From the NCBI RefSeq assembly GCF_003712105.1, contig NZ_RHLG01000004.1:248001-312000 (forward strand): a stretch of 64,000 bases of DNA. The letters are read 5' to 3'. Shown one piece after another: positions 26,604 through 35,350 of the stretch. Under the pieces are notes generated by a model. That model made no database searches. It was given only the letters and a program-made list of their open reading frames with translations, and was not told the origin of the DNA. Made by a program: the position numbers and the translations under genes. Numbering within the stretch: position 1 is the first letter of the stretch; each line of letters starts with the position of its first letter. The stretch comes from Winogradskyella sp. GTDB lineage: Bacteria; Bacteroidota; Bacteroidia; Flavobacteriales; Flavobacteriaceae.

Positions 26604-27551
26604 TTAATAATTCCACATATCTTGTTCAAAATTTCGGATTTTATCCTTGATACGTTGAGATTCTAAAAGCTGCATAAGTGCATTATCTTTTATATAATCT
26701 TTAACTTCTCGGTCACCATATACATTTTCCTCTTTGTACATATAACCATTAAAACGTCTCGAGTTTAAGATGTGATCAAATGAAATTGGCATCGCACTGT
26801 TTTTATTATTATATGCTTTTGCCTCATGTAATAATCCTCTAGCTTCAGGATAAAATACCCAAAACAAAGGTATTGGTTCTTGATTAGGATTATCTCCACC
26901 TACGTCACCGCTGGTTCCAATACTATCTTCTCCATAGTAATCATCACCATCGATAAAGTTTACATCCGGAGCAGCAGGTGCAATAGCTAATAAGCGATAT
27001 TTCATTTCGCCTTGACGCTTGTCAAAGTACCAAAGCCCTTTTAATAAAAATGCTTTGATGTCGTAAGCTTCTATATTACGTTCTATGATATATTCTGGAT
27101 CTACAAATCCATCAGCATTGAATTGATCAAAACCAATATCTAATGTATCTACCTTACGCATAGATTGCAATAACTCCTCATATGTACGCTCTTGTGAAAA
27201 ATAAGAATCTCCATATGCTCTTGGAATATCTCCAGATTTTACAGCGCTCCATAATACATGAAACAATGAACGGCGATCAGGTCCTATATTGTTTGTATCA
27301 ACAGGATAGTATAATGGGAAGTTAACACGTTCATCCAAAACTACTCTTTCCCAAGTCATTTTAGAATATAATCGGTCTCTATCATCAACATATCCATACT
27401 CTAAAGGCTCATCATTGTCTAGTAACAACTGCTCTTCAGTCTTCATACCAATCTCTTCAGGGATTTTTGCATTCAAGATGTTTGCCTGTGCAACTACTCC
27501 ATTGATGGTAAGGATTCCAAGACCTGTTAGTAATATGTGTTTAAGTTTCAT
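26604..27551 (-). CDS. gldN: Gliding motility / type IX secretion protein GldN
   Basis: The 315-residue protein has a signal peptide (1-21, ending VVAQ) and the GldN/PorN core: YVDDRDRLYSKMTWERVVLDERVNFPLYYP (in two parts), RRSLFHVLWSAVKSGDIPRAY and a tail ending RNFEQDMWNY. GldN forms a periplasmic ring with the lipoprotein GldK, linked to the GldL-GldM motor. It is the last gene of gldK-L-M-N, 65 bases after gldM, and is followed by a terminator. Confidence 0.96.
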   Translation of the reverse strand: MKLKHILLTGLGILTINGVVAQANILNAKIPEEIGMKTEEQLLLDNDEPLEYGYVDDRDRLYSKMTWERVVLDERVNFPLYYPVDTNNIGPDRRSLFHVLWSAVKSGDIPRAYGDSYFSQERTYEELLQSMRKVDTLDIGFDQFNADGFVDPEYIIERNIEAYDIKAFLLKGLWYFDKRQGEMKYRLLAIAPAAPDVNFIDGDDYYGEDSIGTSGDVGGDNPNQEPIPLFWVFYPEARGLLHEAKAYNNKNSAMPISFDHILNSRRFNGYMYKEENVYGDREVKDYIKDNALMQLLESQRIKDKIRNFEQDMWNY

Positions 27552-27616
27552 TTTTAATTGTTTTAAACGATTGAGGCTATTATTATTACTTAAAACGTGT
27601 TTAGCTTCAAAATTTA

Positions 27617-29188
27617 TTAGTTTGCTAACTCAATTACAATTGGAGTTACAGTTTTAATTTTAACAGATGTACCTTCAGCCTTTGCTTTAATATTTATAAA
27701 CTGTACAATATCTCCACGTCTCGCTGAACGCAATGCATTTTTTGCTGCTGAATTAAGTCTGTTACCAGAACAGTTTACTGATGGTTTACCAGGCACTTTC
27801 ATTGTAAATGATGTAATGTTTAACGGTAGGTTAAAATCGAAATCATCTCCAAAACTTGCTGACAATCTTCCGATCTCAACATTGTTTCTTGGTAATTTAA
27901 CACCATTTTGACCATTAAATGCTCCTAAAGGTTTAGGTAAATCTTTAATTCTAAATGTTTTACTATCGCTAGATTTAGAACCATCATCTAAAGTACCTGT
28001 CACAGAAATTTTAACTTCTCTACCAGAACCTGGTCTCATAACGTATTTACCGTTTCCTGTTTTAGTCAGCCCAGGTGCAGAAGCGTTTACTTTATTATCT
28101 GGAACACCAGCAAAAGAAATTGTCATTGGGTTAGCTACACCACGGTATACTACATTCATTTTATCAGCTGAAATAGTCGCAGAATTTGGTCTTGGAACTA
28201 CAACATAATTCCCTTTAATTTCTATTGGTAACTCCTCTCCATTTTCAAGAAAAGTAAACTTACCTGAAATTTCATGTTCACCAACATTTCCAACATTAAA
28301 ATCAACTACAGCTGCTCCTTCTTCATTAATTACTTCGGAAACATCATATTGCTGACCATTAACTTCAAGTGCAGTTGGTGGTACATTTGCATATTTACCA
28401 ATAACTATTTTTCCTTGGAACTTTTCACCCGCGAAAAAAGCAGACTTATCAGCAAGAACGATGGCTTGGTACTTATTTAAAGACGTAGCTTCAACCGCAG
28501 CATTTCCTAAGAACAAATTATTAAGATCTGCTTGAGTTACTTTTACATCATTTTGCATTGCCGTAAGCTTAGTGTAAGACGCAATTGAAGGGAATCCTTT
28601 AAAGTGATAATCTAACCAACTCTTTTTAACGCCTTCGCTATCTTTAACTTCAGTGATATCAAACTTTCTTTCAAAATTCTCAATGAATTTACTATAGAAT
28701 TGATCTACTCCAAGAATGTCTTTAATTTCTTTCTTATACGTATTGATAGCATTAATGAACTTATCTCCTTCTTTAGTCAAACGATCTCCGGTGAACCACT
28801 TTTCGTCAAGTTTATCACCTTTTTTCATTTTCTCAAAAGGTAAACGGCCAGTTGCAGCATCTGCTTCATAACCACCCATTCTTAAGATATCTTGCTTCTG
28901 AGTTTCAATAAATCTGTAAAATTTATCTGAAGCAGTACTCACCATTTTGGATTTATTAGACGCTGCTGCAAATTCTTTTGGATTTTCTTTACCTTTAGTA
29001 TCTAAGTCAGCTAAAAGTCTAGTATTCATTTCAGTTGTAACCTCGTTCGCCTTCTCAAACTTTTCTTCCATCAATCCAAAAGCAGATAATACTTCTGGAG
29101 CAACAGTCATTGCCATAATAGCAATAAACACGAGATACATTAAGTTAATCATTTTCTGCCTTGCAGAAATTTTTCCTTGTCCTGCCAT
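27617..29188 (-). CDS. gldM: Gliding motility / type IX secretion motor protein GldM
   Basis: The 523-residue protein begins MAGQGKISARQKMINLMYLV, with a single transmembrane helix at about 15-35 carrying an early glutamate (APEVLSAFG). Four periplasmic domains (D1-D4) follow, ending with the GldM C-terminal domain (PRNNVEIGRLSASFGDDFDFN, SFTMKVPGKPSVNCSG). GldM crosses the periplasm and with GldL forms the proton-driven rotary motor of the type IX secretion system. It lies 40 bases after gldL. Confidence 0.97.
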   Translation of the reverse strand: MAGQGKISARQKMINLMYLVFIAIMAMTVAPEVLSAFGLMEEKFEKANEVTTEMNTRLLADLDTKGKENPKEFAAASNKSKMVSTASDKFYRFIETQKQDILRMGGYEADAATGRLPFEKMKKGDKLDEKWFTGDRLTKEGDKFINAINTYKKEIKDILGVDQFYSKFIENFERKFDITEVKDSEGVKKSWLDYHFKGFPSIASYTKLTAMQNDVKVTQADLNNLFLGNAAVEATSLNKYQAIVLADKSAFFAGEKFQGKIVIGKYANVPPTALEVNGQQYDVSEVINEEGAAVVDFNVGNVGEHEISGKFTFLENGEELPIEIKGNYVVVPRPNSATISADKMNVVYRGVANPMTISFAGVPDNKVNASAPGLTKTGNGKYVMRPGSGREVKISVTGTLDDGSKSSDSKTFRIKDLPKPLGAFNGQNGVKLPRNNVEIGRLSASFGDDFDFNLPLNITSFTMKVPGKPSVNCSGNRLNSAAKNALRSARRGDIVQFINIKAKAEGTSVKIKTVTPIVIELAN

Positions 29189-29228
29189 AATTAGTTTTTT
29201 AAATTAATAGGTTATACTTAAAAACTAA

Positions 29229-29852
29229 TTAGTTCTTATTCATTGCAGAAAGCATTCCACCATAAACACCGTTAAGTGAAGATAAGTTAGATGCTAATGA
29301 TTGCATTTGTTCTTTAAGCTTTTGTGCATTTTCTACAGCTTCTTCATTGATTGCTGCTTGACGATTAGCACTTTCCATCTGTACTTTATACAAGCTGTTT
29401 AAAGATTCCATTTGAGCTGCAGCTAAAGACATTTCTTCGCTGTACTTCTTCTGAGCTTGAAGAGAATCAACAGTTGGGTTTAAGTTTCTTGCAGCACCTT
29501 CAAAGTTTTTGATGCTATCTCCAAGACTAGTAAACAACTCACTATCAATCTTAGCTTCTTTAAGAAGGTTATCTAATTTTTTAGATAGTACACCTTGTGG
29601 ATCTTTAGGTTCGTCTTTTTTCTTAGACTTACCACCTTCTAATTCAGGATATACTAAAGACCAATCTAAATCGTCTTCTTGTCTTTCGAACGCTGACCAA
29701 GCAAATACACCAGCTTCTACAATCATACCAATTGTAAGTAGAAGACCACCGTAAGGCCAGTTCTGAATTTTAAATAGTGCGCCGACAATTACAATCGCCG
29801 CTCCCATTCCGTATATAAAATTTGTTACCGTTAGTTTTCCTTTCTGTGCCAT
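29229..29852 (-). CDS. gldL: Gliding motility / type IX secretion motor protein GldL
   Basis: The 207-residue inner-membrane protein has two N-terminal transmembrane helices (FIYGMGAAIVIVGALFKIQN at about 12-31 and GGLLLTIGMIVEAGVFAW at about 35-52) and a long cytoplasmic coiled region (about 85-205). The conserved lysine in helix 1 (FKIQNWPYG) and glutamate in helix 2 (VEAGVF) are the charged residues implicated in proton coupling by GldL. It is preceded by an 80-base gap from gldK that contains a small hairpin. Confidence 0.97.
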   Translation of the reverse strand: MAQKGKLTVTNFIYGMGAAIVIVGALFKIQNWPYGGLLLTIGMIVEAGVFAWSAFERQEDDLDWSLVYPELEGGKSKKKDEPKDPQGVLSKKLDNLLKEAKIDSELFTSLGDSIKNFEGAARNLNPTVDSLQAQKKYSEEMSLAAAQMESLNSLYKVQMESANRQAAINEEAVENAQKLKEQMQSLASNLSSLNGVYGGMLSAMNKN

Positions 29853-29871
29853 AATTTAAGTTTTTAGTTAA

Positions 29872-29894
29872 GTTGGGGGCTTAGGACACCCAAC
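29872..29894 (-). promoter_or_regulatory. Hairpin between gldK and gldL
   Basis: GTTGGG and CCCAAC separated by 11 bases form a six-pair stem in the gldK-gldL spacer. There is no T-run after it, so it is unlikely to be a terminator. It could protect a processed mRNA end and give different gldK and gldLMN levels. Confidence 0.35.
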
Positions 29895-29932
29895 ATGTAG
29901 GTTTGTTTAAGTTTATAGTTAAAGTTTAATTA

Positions 29933-31285
29933 TTATTTATTTTGAGCATTCAACGTTTTATCTGTACCCATATAATCTTGTACAGTTCTAAACCCGATAT
30001 AGCTTCTTGCAGAATCTGCATATTCGTAATCTCTTGAACTTACTTGCAAATAGTATGCAACATCTTTCCAAGATCCACCACGAACCACTTTACGTTGATT
30101 GTTTTTGTCATTTACACTAGGGCTAATGCTTGACATAAACTCGTAAGATGATGTTGAGTATGAGCTGTTCACCCATTCCGAAACATTACCTGCCATATTA
30201 TAAAGATTAAAATCATTAGGTTCATAGGCATCTGCTTCAACTGTATATAATGCTTGATCAGCAGCATAGTCACCTCTTAATGGCTTAAAGTTTGCCATGA
30301 AACATCCTCTATCATTCATCGTATAATTGTTACCCCAAGGGAATGTAGCACCTTGAAGCCCTCCACGAGCAGCATATTCCCACTCTGCTTCGTTAGGTAA
30401 TCTGTAGACATTTACCGGTTGCTTACCTTTTTTGTTTTGGTAATTATTATGGTAAATTGTTCTCCATTGGCAAAACGCTTTTGCTTGATCCCATGATACA
30501 CCTACTACAGGATAATCTCCAAAAGCATCGTGCCAGAAATAATCGTTGTGCATTGGCTCATTGTACGAATATGCAAAATCACGTATCCAAACTGTGGTGT
30601 CTGGATATACAACAATTTCCTTCTGCTCAATAACATCTGAACGCTTCAAGAATGGATTCTTGGCTGCAGCTTGTATATCCATTTCAGAATATTTAAATAC
30701 AAATTGAGATACATCCCAAGTACGTTGTCCATTATATGATTCTTCTAATGGTAGGTACAAACCATCCATTACTTCGGCATACAATTCGTCTGGATACTCA
30801 TCTGTATCAAAGTACAAATCAATATCGTAATTTATTTCACGTTGTTGATTACCATAGGTATTAATCATATACCGTTGGTAAGGTGTCAAATCAGACGTAT
30901 CTGCATCTACATATGCAAATTCTCCTATATCACCATTACCAGGAACTTTTGATTCTAAATCAGCCATTTCTGCTAATTTTTCTCTAATCATTTTGTTTCT
31001 TACATCTTCAACAAACTGTCTATACTCACTATTCGTGATTTCAGTTTCATCCATATAAAAAGCTGGAACAGTAGCAGTTTTTGTAGGAGAGTCCTGCATT
31101 CCTGCTAAATCATCATCTGATTTACCCATGATGAATGCTCCACCTGGGATAAGGGTCATTCCATAAGGTTTTTCAGGGTGCCATTTTTTACCTTTCGCGC
31201 CGACAAGTTGACCGCGATCTCCAGAGTTACAGCTTACCATAAAAGCCAACACTGTTATAAGTAAAACAAGCTTATTAATTTTCAT
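29933..31285 (-). CDS. gldK: Gliding motility lipoprotein GldK
   Basis: From the ATG at 31285 the protein has 450 residues and starts with a lipoprotein signal (MKINKLVLLITVLAFMVSC, Cys19). A further in-frame ATG 48 bases upstream would place a charged extension before the signal and is rejected. The body is a formylglycine-generating-enzyme-like (FGE-sulfatase) fold: PYGMTLIPGGAFIMGKSDDD, ITNSEYRQFV, VYRLPNEAEWEYAARGG, NMAGNVSEWVNS and VVRGGSWKD. In GldK this fold is structural. The lipoprotein forms the outer-membrane-facing ring with GldN. Confidence 0.96.
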   Translation of the reverse strand: MKINKLVLLITVLAFMVSCNSGDRGQLVGAKGKKWHPEKPYGMTLIPGGAFIMGKSDDDLAGMQDSPTKTATVPAFYMDETEITNSEYRQFVEDVRNKMIREKLAEMADLESKVPGNGDIGEFAYVDADTSDLTPYQRYMINTYGNQQREINYDIDLYFDTDEYPDELYAEVMDGLYLPLEESYNGQRTWDVSQFVFKYSEMDIQAAAKNPFLKRSDVIEQKEIVVYPDTTVWIRDFAYSYNEPMHNDYFWHDAFGDYPVVGVSWDQAKAFCQWRTIYHNNYQNKKGKQPVNVYRLPNEAEWEYAARGGLQGATFPWGNNYTMNDRGCFMANFKPLRGDYAADQALYTVEADAYEPNDFNLYNMAGNVSEWVNSSYSTSSYEFMSSISPSVNDKNNQRKVVRGGSWKDVAYYLQVSSRDYEYADSARSYIGFRTVQDYMGTDKTLNAQNK

Positions 31286-31376
31286 AAAACTATAGGTTAA
31301 ATTAGTATCCTTAAATTTTGAGGATGTAAACATATTTCAATTAATCGGAAAAAACAACTTTTTTTCAATTTTTTTT

Positions 31377-31414
31377 GCATTTCAACCCTATAAAAATGCA
31401 TTTCATCGATGAAA
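31377..31414 (-). promoter_or_regulatory. Direct repeats and palindrome upstream of gldK
   Basis: GCATTTCA occurs at 31377-31384 and 31398-31405, exactly 21 bases (two helical turns) apart, and the second copy runs into a perfect 14-base palindrome TTTCATCGATGAAA (31401-31414). They lie about 90-130 bases upstream of the gldK start. They are a candidate binding site for a gliding/secretion regulator; no -7 element is obvious. Confidence 0.35.
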
Positions 31415-31444
31415 AACACATTGTACATCGACGAACTGCACACT

Positions 31445-32611
31445 TTAAAAGTTATTCTTCCTGTAGGCTTTATACCATCGTTCAGGTATCTTACCTTCAG
31501 TCGCCGCAACATAATCTTCATGTGCGCATGGTAATAACGTGTGCTTTTTTAATTTATTATTAAGATTTGCCAAAAATGGAATATCTATCCACCACCGGCC
31601 AGTTTTTTTACTTTTATAGAAGATTAGCTCCTCTTCTTCAATTAACACATTATACTTTATATAATTGTTTTCATTCGTAAAATCATCATCCTTAACTCTA
31701 CAATTTACACCTTCAATAAAGTACCAAATCATTTGAGCCAATAACATAGCTGTGATTGTATCCTTTGGTGCAAAATGATACTCATATATACCAAAAGATG
31801 AGACTTTATTACTAATACCTGCATACCTAGAAATAGCACAAATTTCTTTTCCATCTAAACCGTTTGGCGTGAACTTTAACCGTTCCCCAACTTCGGCTGC
31901 ACGAACAGATTTTAAATCTACAGTTACTATATGTGCATCTCTCATCACCGGCTCTACACTAGTTATTGCATTAGACACTTCTCCTAACCTGTAAGCCTCG
32001 AAATAAAGACGCTCCATCAAGTCTATCTCTTCCTGAGAATTAAAATAAGTTTGGTAACCTATTGTAGAATAATTAAAGAGATTAAAGGGTTCTTCGAGTA
32101 TAATCTTTCCTAAAAAGTTATTGTTCTTTATGGGCATTGATGTATCGCCCAAATCAAAATTAGTATCGACATTTACAATATTTACCATCGGTTGTAAATT
32201 GTCGTAAGCCCTATAATTTGCATACGTTAAATCTTGACTGCCGCCTAGTATTATAGGTATAACAGATTTTTCGATAAGTAACTCGGTAATGGTTCGTAAA
32301 GCAAAGTAGCTATCTTCAACAGAGTCACCTTTTTCAATATCACCTAAATCAACTATAGCTGTATCCCAATTACCTGGATATAAGCTGTAAAATGTTTTAC
32401 GAATATCATCAAAGTTAATGTCAGATCCGATATAATTAATATCATTCCTATTTTCCTTAACACCTATAATTGCAAGTTTGGCATTGTTAATATTAGGGAT
32501 GCCTATTTGTTCTGAGTGAACCTGAATTTTCTTTCCTATTGTATGATTAGATAATAATTCCTTGTGAGCTAATACTGAATCTGTAACTGGAGATAGGAAA
32601 TTAAAGTTCAT
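31445..32611 (-). CDS. Arginase-fold protein with degenerate metal site (annotated formimidoylglutamase-like in relatives)
   Basis: The 388-residue protein has the ureohydrolase (arginase/agmatinase/formimidoylglutamase) fold in residues about 45-305, but the metal ligands are only partly kept. The GGDHS motif reads GGSQD (123-127, His to Gln), DAHxD reads DTNFD (149-153, His to Asn) and SxDxDxxDP reads TVDLKSV (230-236, second Asp to Lys). Asp149, Asp153 and Asp232 remain. A C-terminal extension of about 80 residues (FYKSKKTGRWWIDIPF, CAHEDYVAATEGKIPERWYK) goes beyond the usual enzyme. The gene lies 6 bases after topA and about 160 bases before gldK. A catalytic ureohydrolase activity is doubtful; a structural or type IX secretion-linked role is possible. 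Confidence 0.8.
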   Translation of the reverse strand: MNFNFLSPVTDSVLAHKELLSNHTIGKKIQVHSEQIGIPNINNAKLAIIGVKENRNDINYIGSDINFDDIRKTFYSLYPGNWDTAIVDLGDIEKGDSVEDSYFALRTITELLIEKSVIPIILGGSQDLTYANYRAYDNLQPMVNIVNVDTNFDLGDTSMPIKNNNFLGKIILEEPFNLFNYSTIGYQTYFNSQEEIDLMERLYFEAYRLGEVSNAITSVEPVMRDAHIVTVDLKSVRAAEVGERLKFTPNGLDGKEICAISRYAGISNKVSSFGIYEYHFAPKDTITAMLLAQMIWYFIEGVNCRVKDDDFTNENNYIKYNVLIEEEELIFYKSKKTGRWWIDIPFLANLNNKLKKHTLLPCAHEDYVAATEGKIPERWYKAYRKNNF

Positions 32612-32617
32612 TTAGAT

Positions 32618-35113
32618 TTACTTTTTTGAAGTCGTTTTCTTTTTAGTAGTTTTTTTCTTCGGTGCATTTTTCTCTAGGATAGCAATGGCCTCTTCTAATG
32701 TCATTTTCGACACATCTCTTGTTTTTGGTAATTCTACCTTTTGTTTGCCCTTGATAACATTATGTCTACCCCATCTTGCCTTTTCTACTCTGATGCCTTC
32801 CGCTTCCCAAACGTGAATAAGCTTATCTTTTTCTTTCTGAATTTTATCTTCGATCAAAGTAACAATATCGTTTTCAGATAAGTTATCCCAATCGTATTTT
32901 TTATTAACATTTATAAACATGTTGTTCCACTTTATAAATGGGCCAAAACGTCCTTTACCTTTAATAACATCTAATCCTTGATAATTATATATAGGTGCAT
33001 CTGCTTGCTCTTTCTCCTTAATATATATTATTGCTGCATCATAATCTACACTTAAAGGATCTACACCTTTAGGTAACGACACAAACTTTTTACCATATCT
33101 TACATAAGGCCCATAACGACCATTACTTACCTCAACTTCAACATCATTATAATGACCTAATGATTTTGGAAGTTTAAATAAGTCCATAGCTTCTTCAAAA
33201 GTTATGGAGCTCAATTGTTGATCTGGTGATAGACTTGCAAACTTTGGCTTCTCATCTTCATCTGCTGTACCAACCTGAACCATTGGACCAAACTTTCCCA
33301 AACGCACGCTTACTTGGCGTCCACTTTCTGGATCAACACCCAAAATACGCTCACCGGATTCTCTTTCGGCATTTTCCTTGACGTCTTCAACCTGTGGATG
33401 AAAGCCTTTGTAAAAGTCTTTCATCATAGCACGCCAATCTTCTTTACCTTCAGCGATATCATCAAAACTCTCTTCTACTTTAGCAGTAAAATTATAATCG
33501 AGAATACTTTCAAAATGGTTTACCAAGAAATCAGTCACAATCATTCCAATATCTGTAGGTACAAGTTTTCCTTTATCTGAACCTACTTTTTCTGAAAGCT
33601 GTTTTTCTGAAACAGATTGATTAGCCAGAGTTAATTGAACATATTTACGTTCCACACCATCAACTGTACCTTTTTCTATATAATTTCTATTTTGAATTGT
33701 AGAAATTGTAGGCGCATATGTTGAAGGACGACCAATACCTAATTCTTCTAACTTCTTCACTAAAGAAGCTTCTGTAAATCTAGCCGGTGGTCTTGTAAAA
33801 CGTTCTGTAGCTGTGATGTAATTATTAGTAAGATTGTCTGAAACTTTTAAATCTGGCAATAATCCTGATTGTTCAGTGTCTTCATCATCTGTGCCTTCTA
33901 AGTATACTTTTAAGAAACCATCAAAAGTTATAATCTCTCCATTAGCAACAAATAGTTCGCTCACAGGAGTTGAGCTATTTACTTTGATCTTAACATTAGT
34001 ACGCTCCAAGTTTGCTTCGCTCATCTGAGATGCAATAGCACGTTTCCAAATTAACTCATATAATCTGGCTTGGTCGCGCTCAGCATTTACCGTATGGCTA
34101 GCAAAATTTGTTGGTCGTATTGCCTCATGAGCTTCTTGAGCACCTTTACTTTTACCTTTATAATTACGTGGTTTACTGTATGCATCACCATAAGCAGAAA
34201 TAATTTGGTTTTGTGCACCTTGTTTTGCCTCATTAGACAGGTTAACGCTATCTGTTCTCATATAAGTAATAAGACCTGCTTCGTAAAGTCGTTGGGCATT
34301 ACTCATTGTTCTGCTTACTGAAAAACCAAGTTTCCTCGATGCTTCTTGCTGTAATGTAGATGTCGTAAAAGGTGGTGCTGGTGATTTCTTAACTGGCTTT
34401 TTTTCCAAGTTAGCAACTTGGTAGCTCGCAGAACTATTTTTCTTTAAAAAATCTTCAGCTTCGGCTTTAGTTTTAAAATTCTTTGGCAACTTAGCTTTAA
34501 AAGACGCACCACTTTGAGTTTTGAATTCTGCATCTATTCTATATGATGCTTCGGCATTAAATGCGTTAATTTCGCGCTCACGCTCTACGATTAATCTTAC
34601 AGATACAGATTGCACTCTACCTGCAGACAACCCACCTTTTACTTTTCTCCAAAGCACAGGTGATAATTCATAACCTACTATTCTGTCAAGTACACGTCTA
34701 GCTTGTTGAGCATCAACTAAGTTATAATCAATAGTTCGAGGATTTTCTATAGCACGTTGTATTGCACTTTTAGTAATTTCATGAAAAACAATACGCTTAG
34801 TCCTCTCCAAATCCAAACCTAATGTTTCGGCTAGATGCCATGCAATTGCTTCTCCTTCGCGATCTTCATCACTGGCTAACCAAACCATGTCAGCTTTTTT
34901 AGCTAAGTCTTTGAGCTTCTTAACGACGTCTCTTTTGTCTTTAGAAACTTGATATTTTGGTTTAAAATCCCCATCAACATCAACACCTAATTCCTTAGAA
35001 GGCAAATCTGCAATATGTCCAAAACTAGACTCTACCTTAAAATCTTTACCAAGAAATTTTTCTATTGTTTTTGCTTTAGCAGGTGACTCAACAATGACCA
35101 GATTCTTCGCCAT
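32618..35113 (-). CDS. topA: DNA topoisomerase I
   Basis: The 831-residue protein begins with a TOPRIM domain (LVIVESPAKAKTIEKFLG at 4-21, acidic DEDREGEAIAWHL near 82-94) and has the catalytic tyrosine in GLITYMRTDSVNLS. Repeated C-terminal domains (YGPYVRYGKKFVSLP, GRFGPFIKWNNMFINV) replace zinc fingers, followed by a lysine-rich tail (KKKTTKKKTTSKK). It relaxes negative supercoils. It is the first gene of a transcript that continues into the arginase-fold gene 6 bases later. Confidence 0.96.
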   Translation of the reverse strand: MAKNLVIVESPAKAKTIEKFLGKDFKVESSFGHIADLPSKELGVDVDGDFKPKYQVSKDKRDVVKKLKDLAKKADMVWLASDEDREGEAIAWHLAETLGLDLERTKRIVFHEITKSAIQRAIENPRTIDYNLVDAQQARRVLDRIVGYELSPVLWRKVKGGLSAGRVQSVSVRLIVEREREINAFNAEASYRIDAEFKTQSGASFKAKLPKNFKTKAEAEDFLKKNSSASYQVANLEKKPVKKSPAPPFTTSTLQQEASRKLGFSVSRTMSNAQRLYEAGLITYMRTDSVNLSNEAKQGAQNQIISAYGDAYSKPRNYKGKSKGAQEAHEAIRPTNFASHTVNAERDQARLYELIWKRAIASQMSEANLERTNVKIKVNSSTPVSELFVANGEIITFDGFLKVYLEGTDDEDTEQSGLLPDLKVSDNLTNNYITATERFTRPPARFTEASLVKKLEELGIGRPSTYAPTISTIQNRNYIEKGTVDGVERKYVQLTLANQSVSEKQLSEKVGSDKGKLVPTDIGMIVTDFLVNHFESILDYNFTAKVEESFDDIAEGKEDWRAMMKDFYKGFHPQVEDVKENAERESGERILGVDPESGRQVSVRLGKFGPMVQVGTADEDEKPKFASLSPDQQLSSITFEEAMDLFKLPKSLGHYNDVEVEVSNGRYGPYVRYGKKFVSLPKGVDPLSVDYDAAIIYIKEKEQADAPIYNYQGLDVIKGKGRFGPFIKWNNMFINVNKKYDWDNLSENDIVTLIEDKIQKEKDKLIHVWEAEGIRVEKARWGRHNVIKGKQKVELPKTRDVSKMTLEEAIAILEKNAPKKKTTKKKTTSKK

Positions 35114-35133
35114 AATTCATTTTTTTGAAGGCA

Positions 35134-35161
35134 CAAAGGTATAGGAAAAAAAATTTATCAA
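35134..35161 (-). promoter_or_regulatory. Promoter of topA
   Basis: On the minus strand a TTG (35161-35159) is followed after 17 bases by TACCTTTG (35141-35134), matching the TTG-N17-23-TAnnTTTG arrangement. The topA ATG is 20 bases downstream. Confidence 0.65.
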
Positions 35162-35259
35162 CCTAATCGAATCTAAATAGAACTTCAATTTTAAGAGACT
35201 TTTATAAGTTGATATTATTCCCGAATTTTCATTCTATGCAGCTAAAATCATACTGTCAG

Positions 35260-35292
35260 TTTGTCATAAACTGGCATTTATTTTTATCTTTG
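35260..35292 (+). promoter_or_regulatory. Promoter of miaB
   Basis: TTTG (35260-35263), 21 bases, then TATCTTTG (35285-35292) is a full Bacteroidota promoter. The predicted transcription start, around 35297-35299, lies after an in-frame ATG at 35294, so translation must begin further down, at 35351. Confidence 0.75.
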
Positions 35293-35350
35293 CATGCTTA
35301 TTGAACCATGTAGAACACTAAAAGTTATTCCGTTAACACGGAACACTCAG

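Noticed and set aside
31286-31333. Upstream ATG extending GldK by 16 residues
   Set aside because: It would place a charged segment before the lipoprotein signal that begins at 31285.
35294-35350. Upstream ATG extending MiaB by 19 residues
   Set aside because: The promoter TTTG-N21-TATCTTTG puts transcription start at about 35297-35299, after this ATG; the extension also lacks similarity to MiaB.
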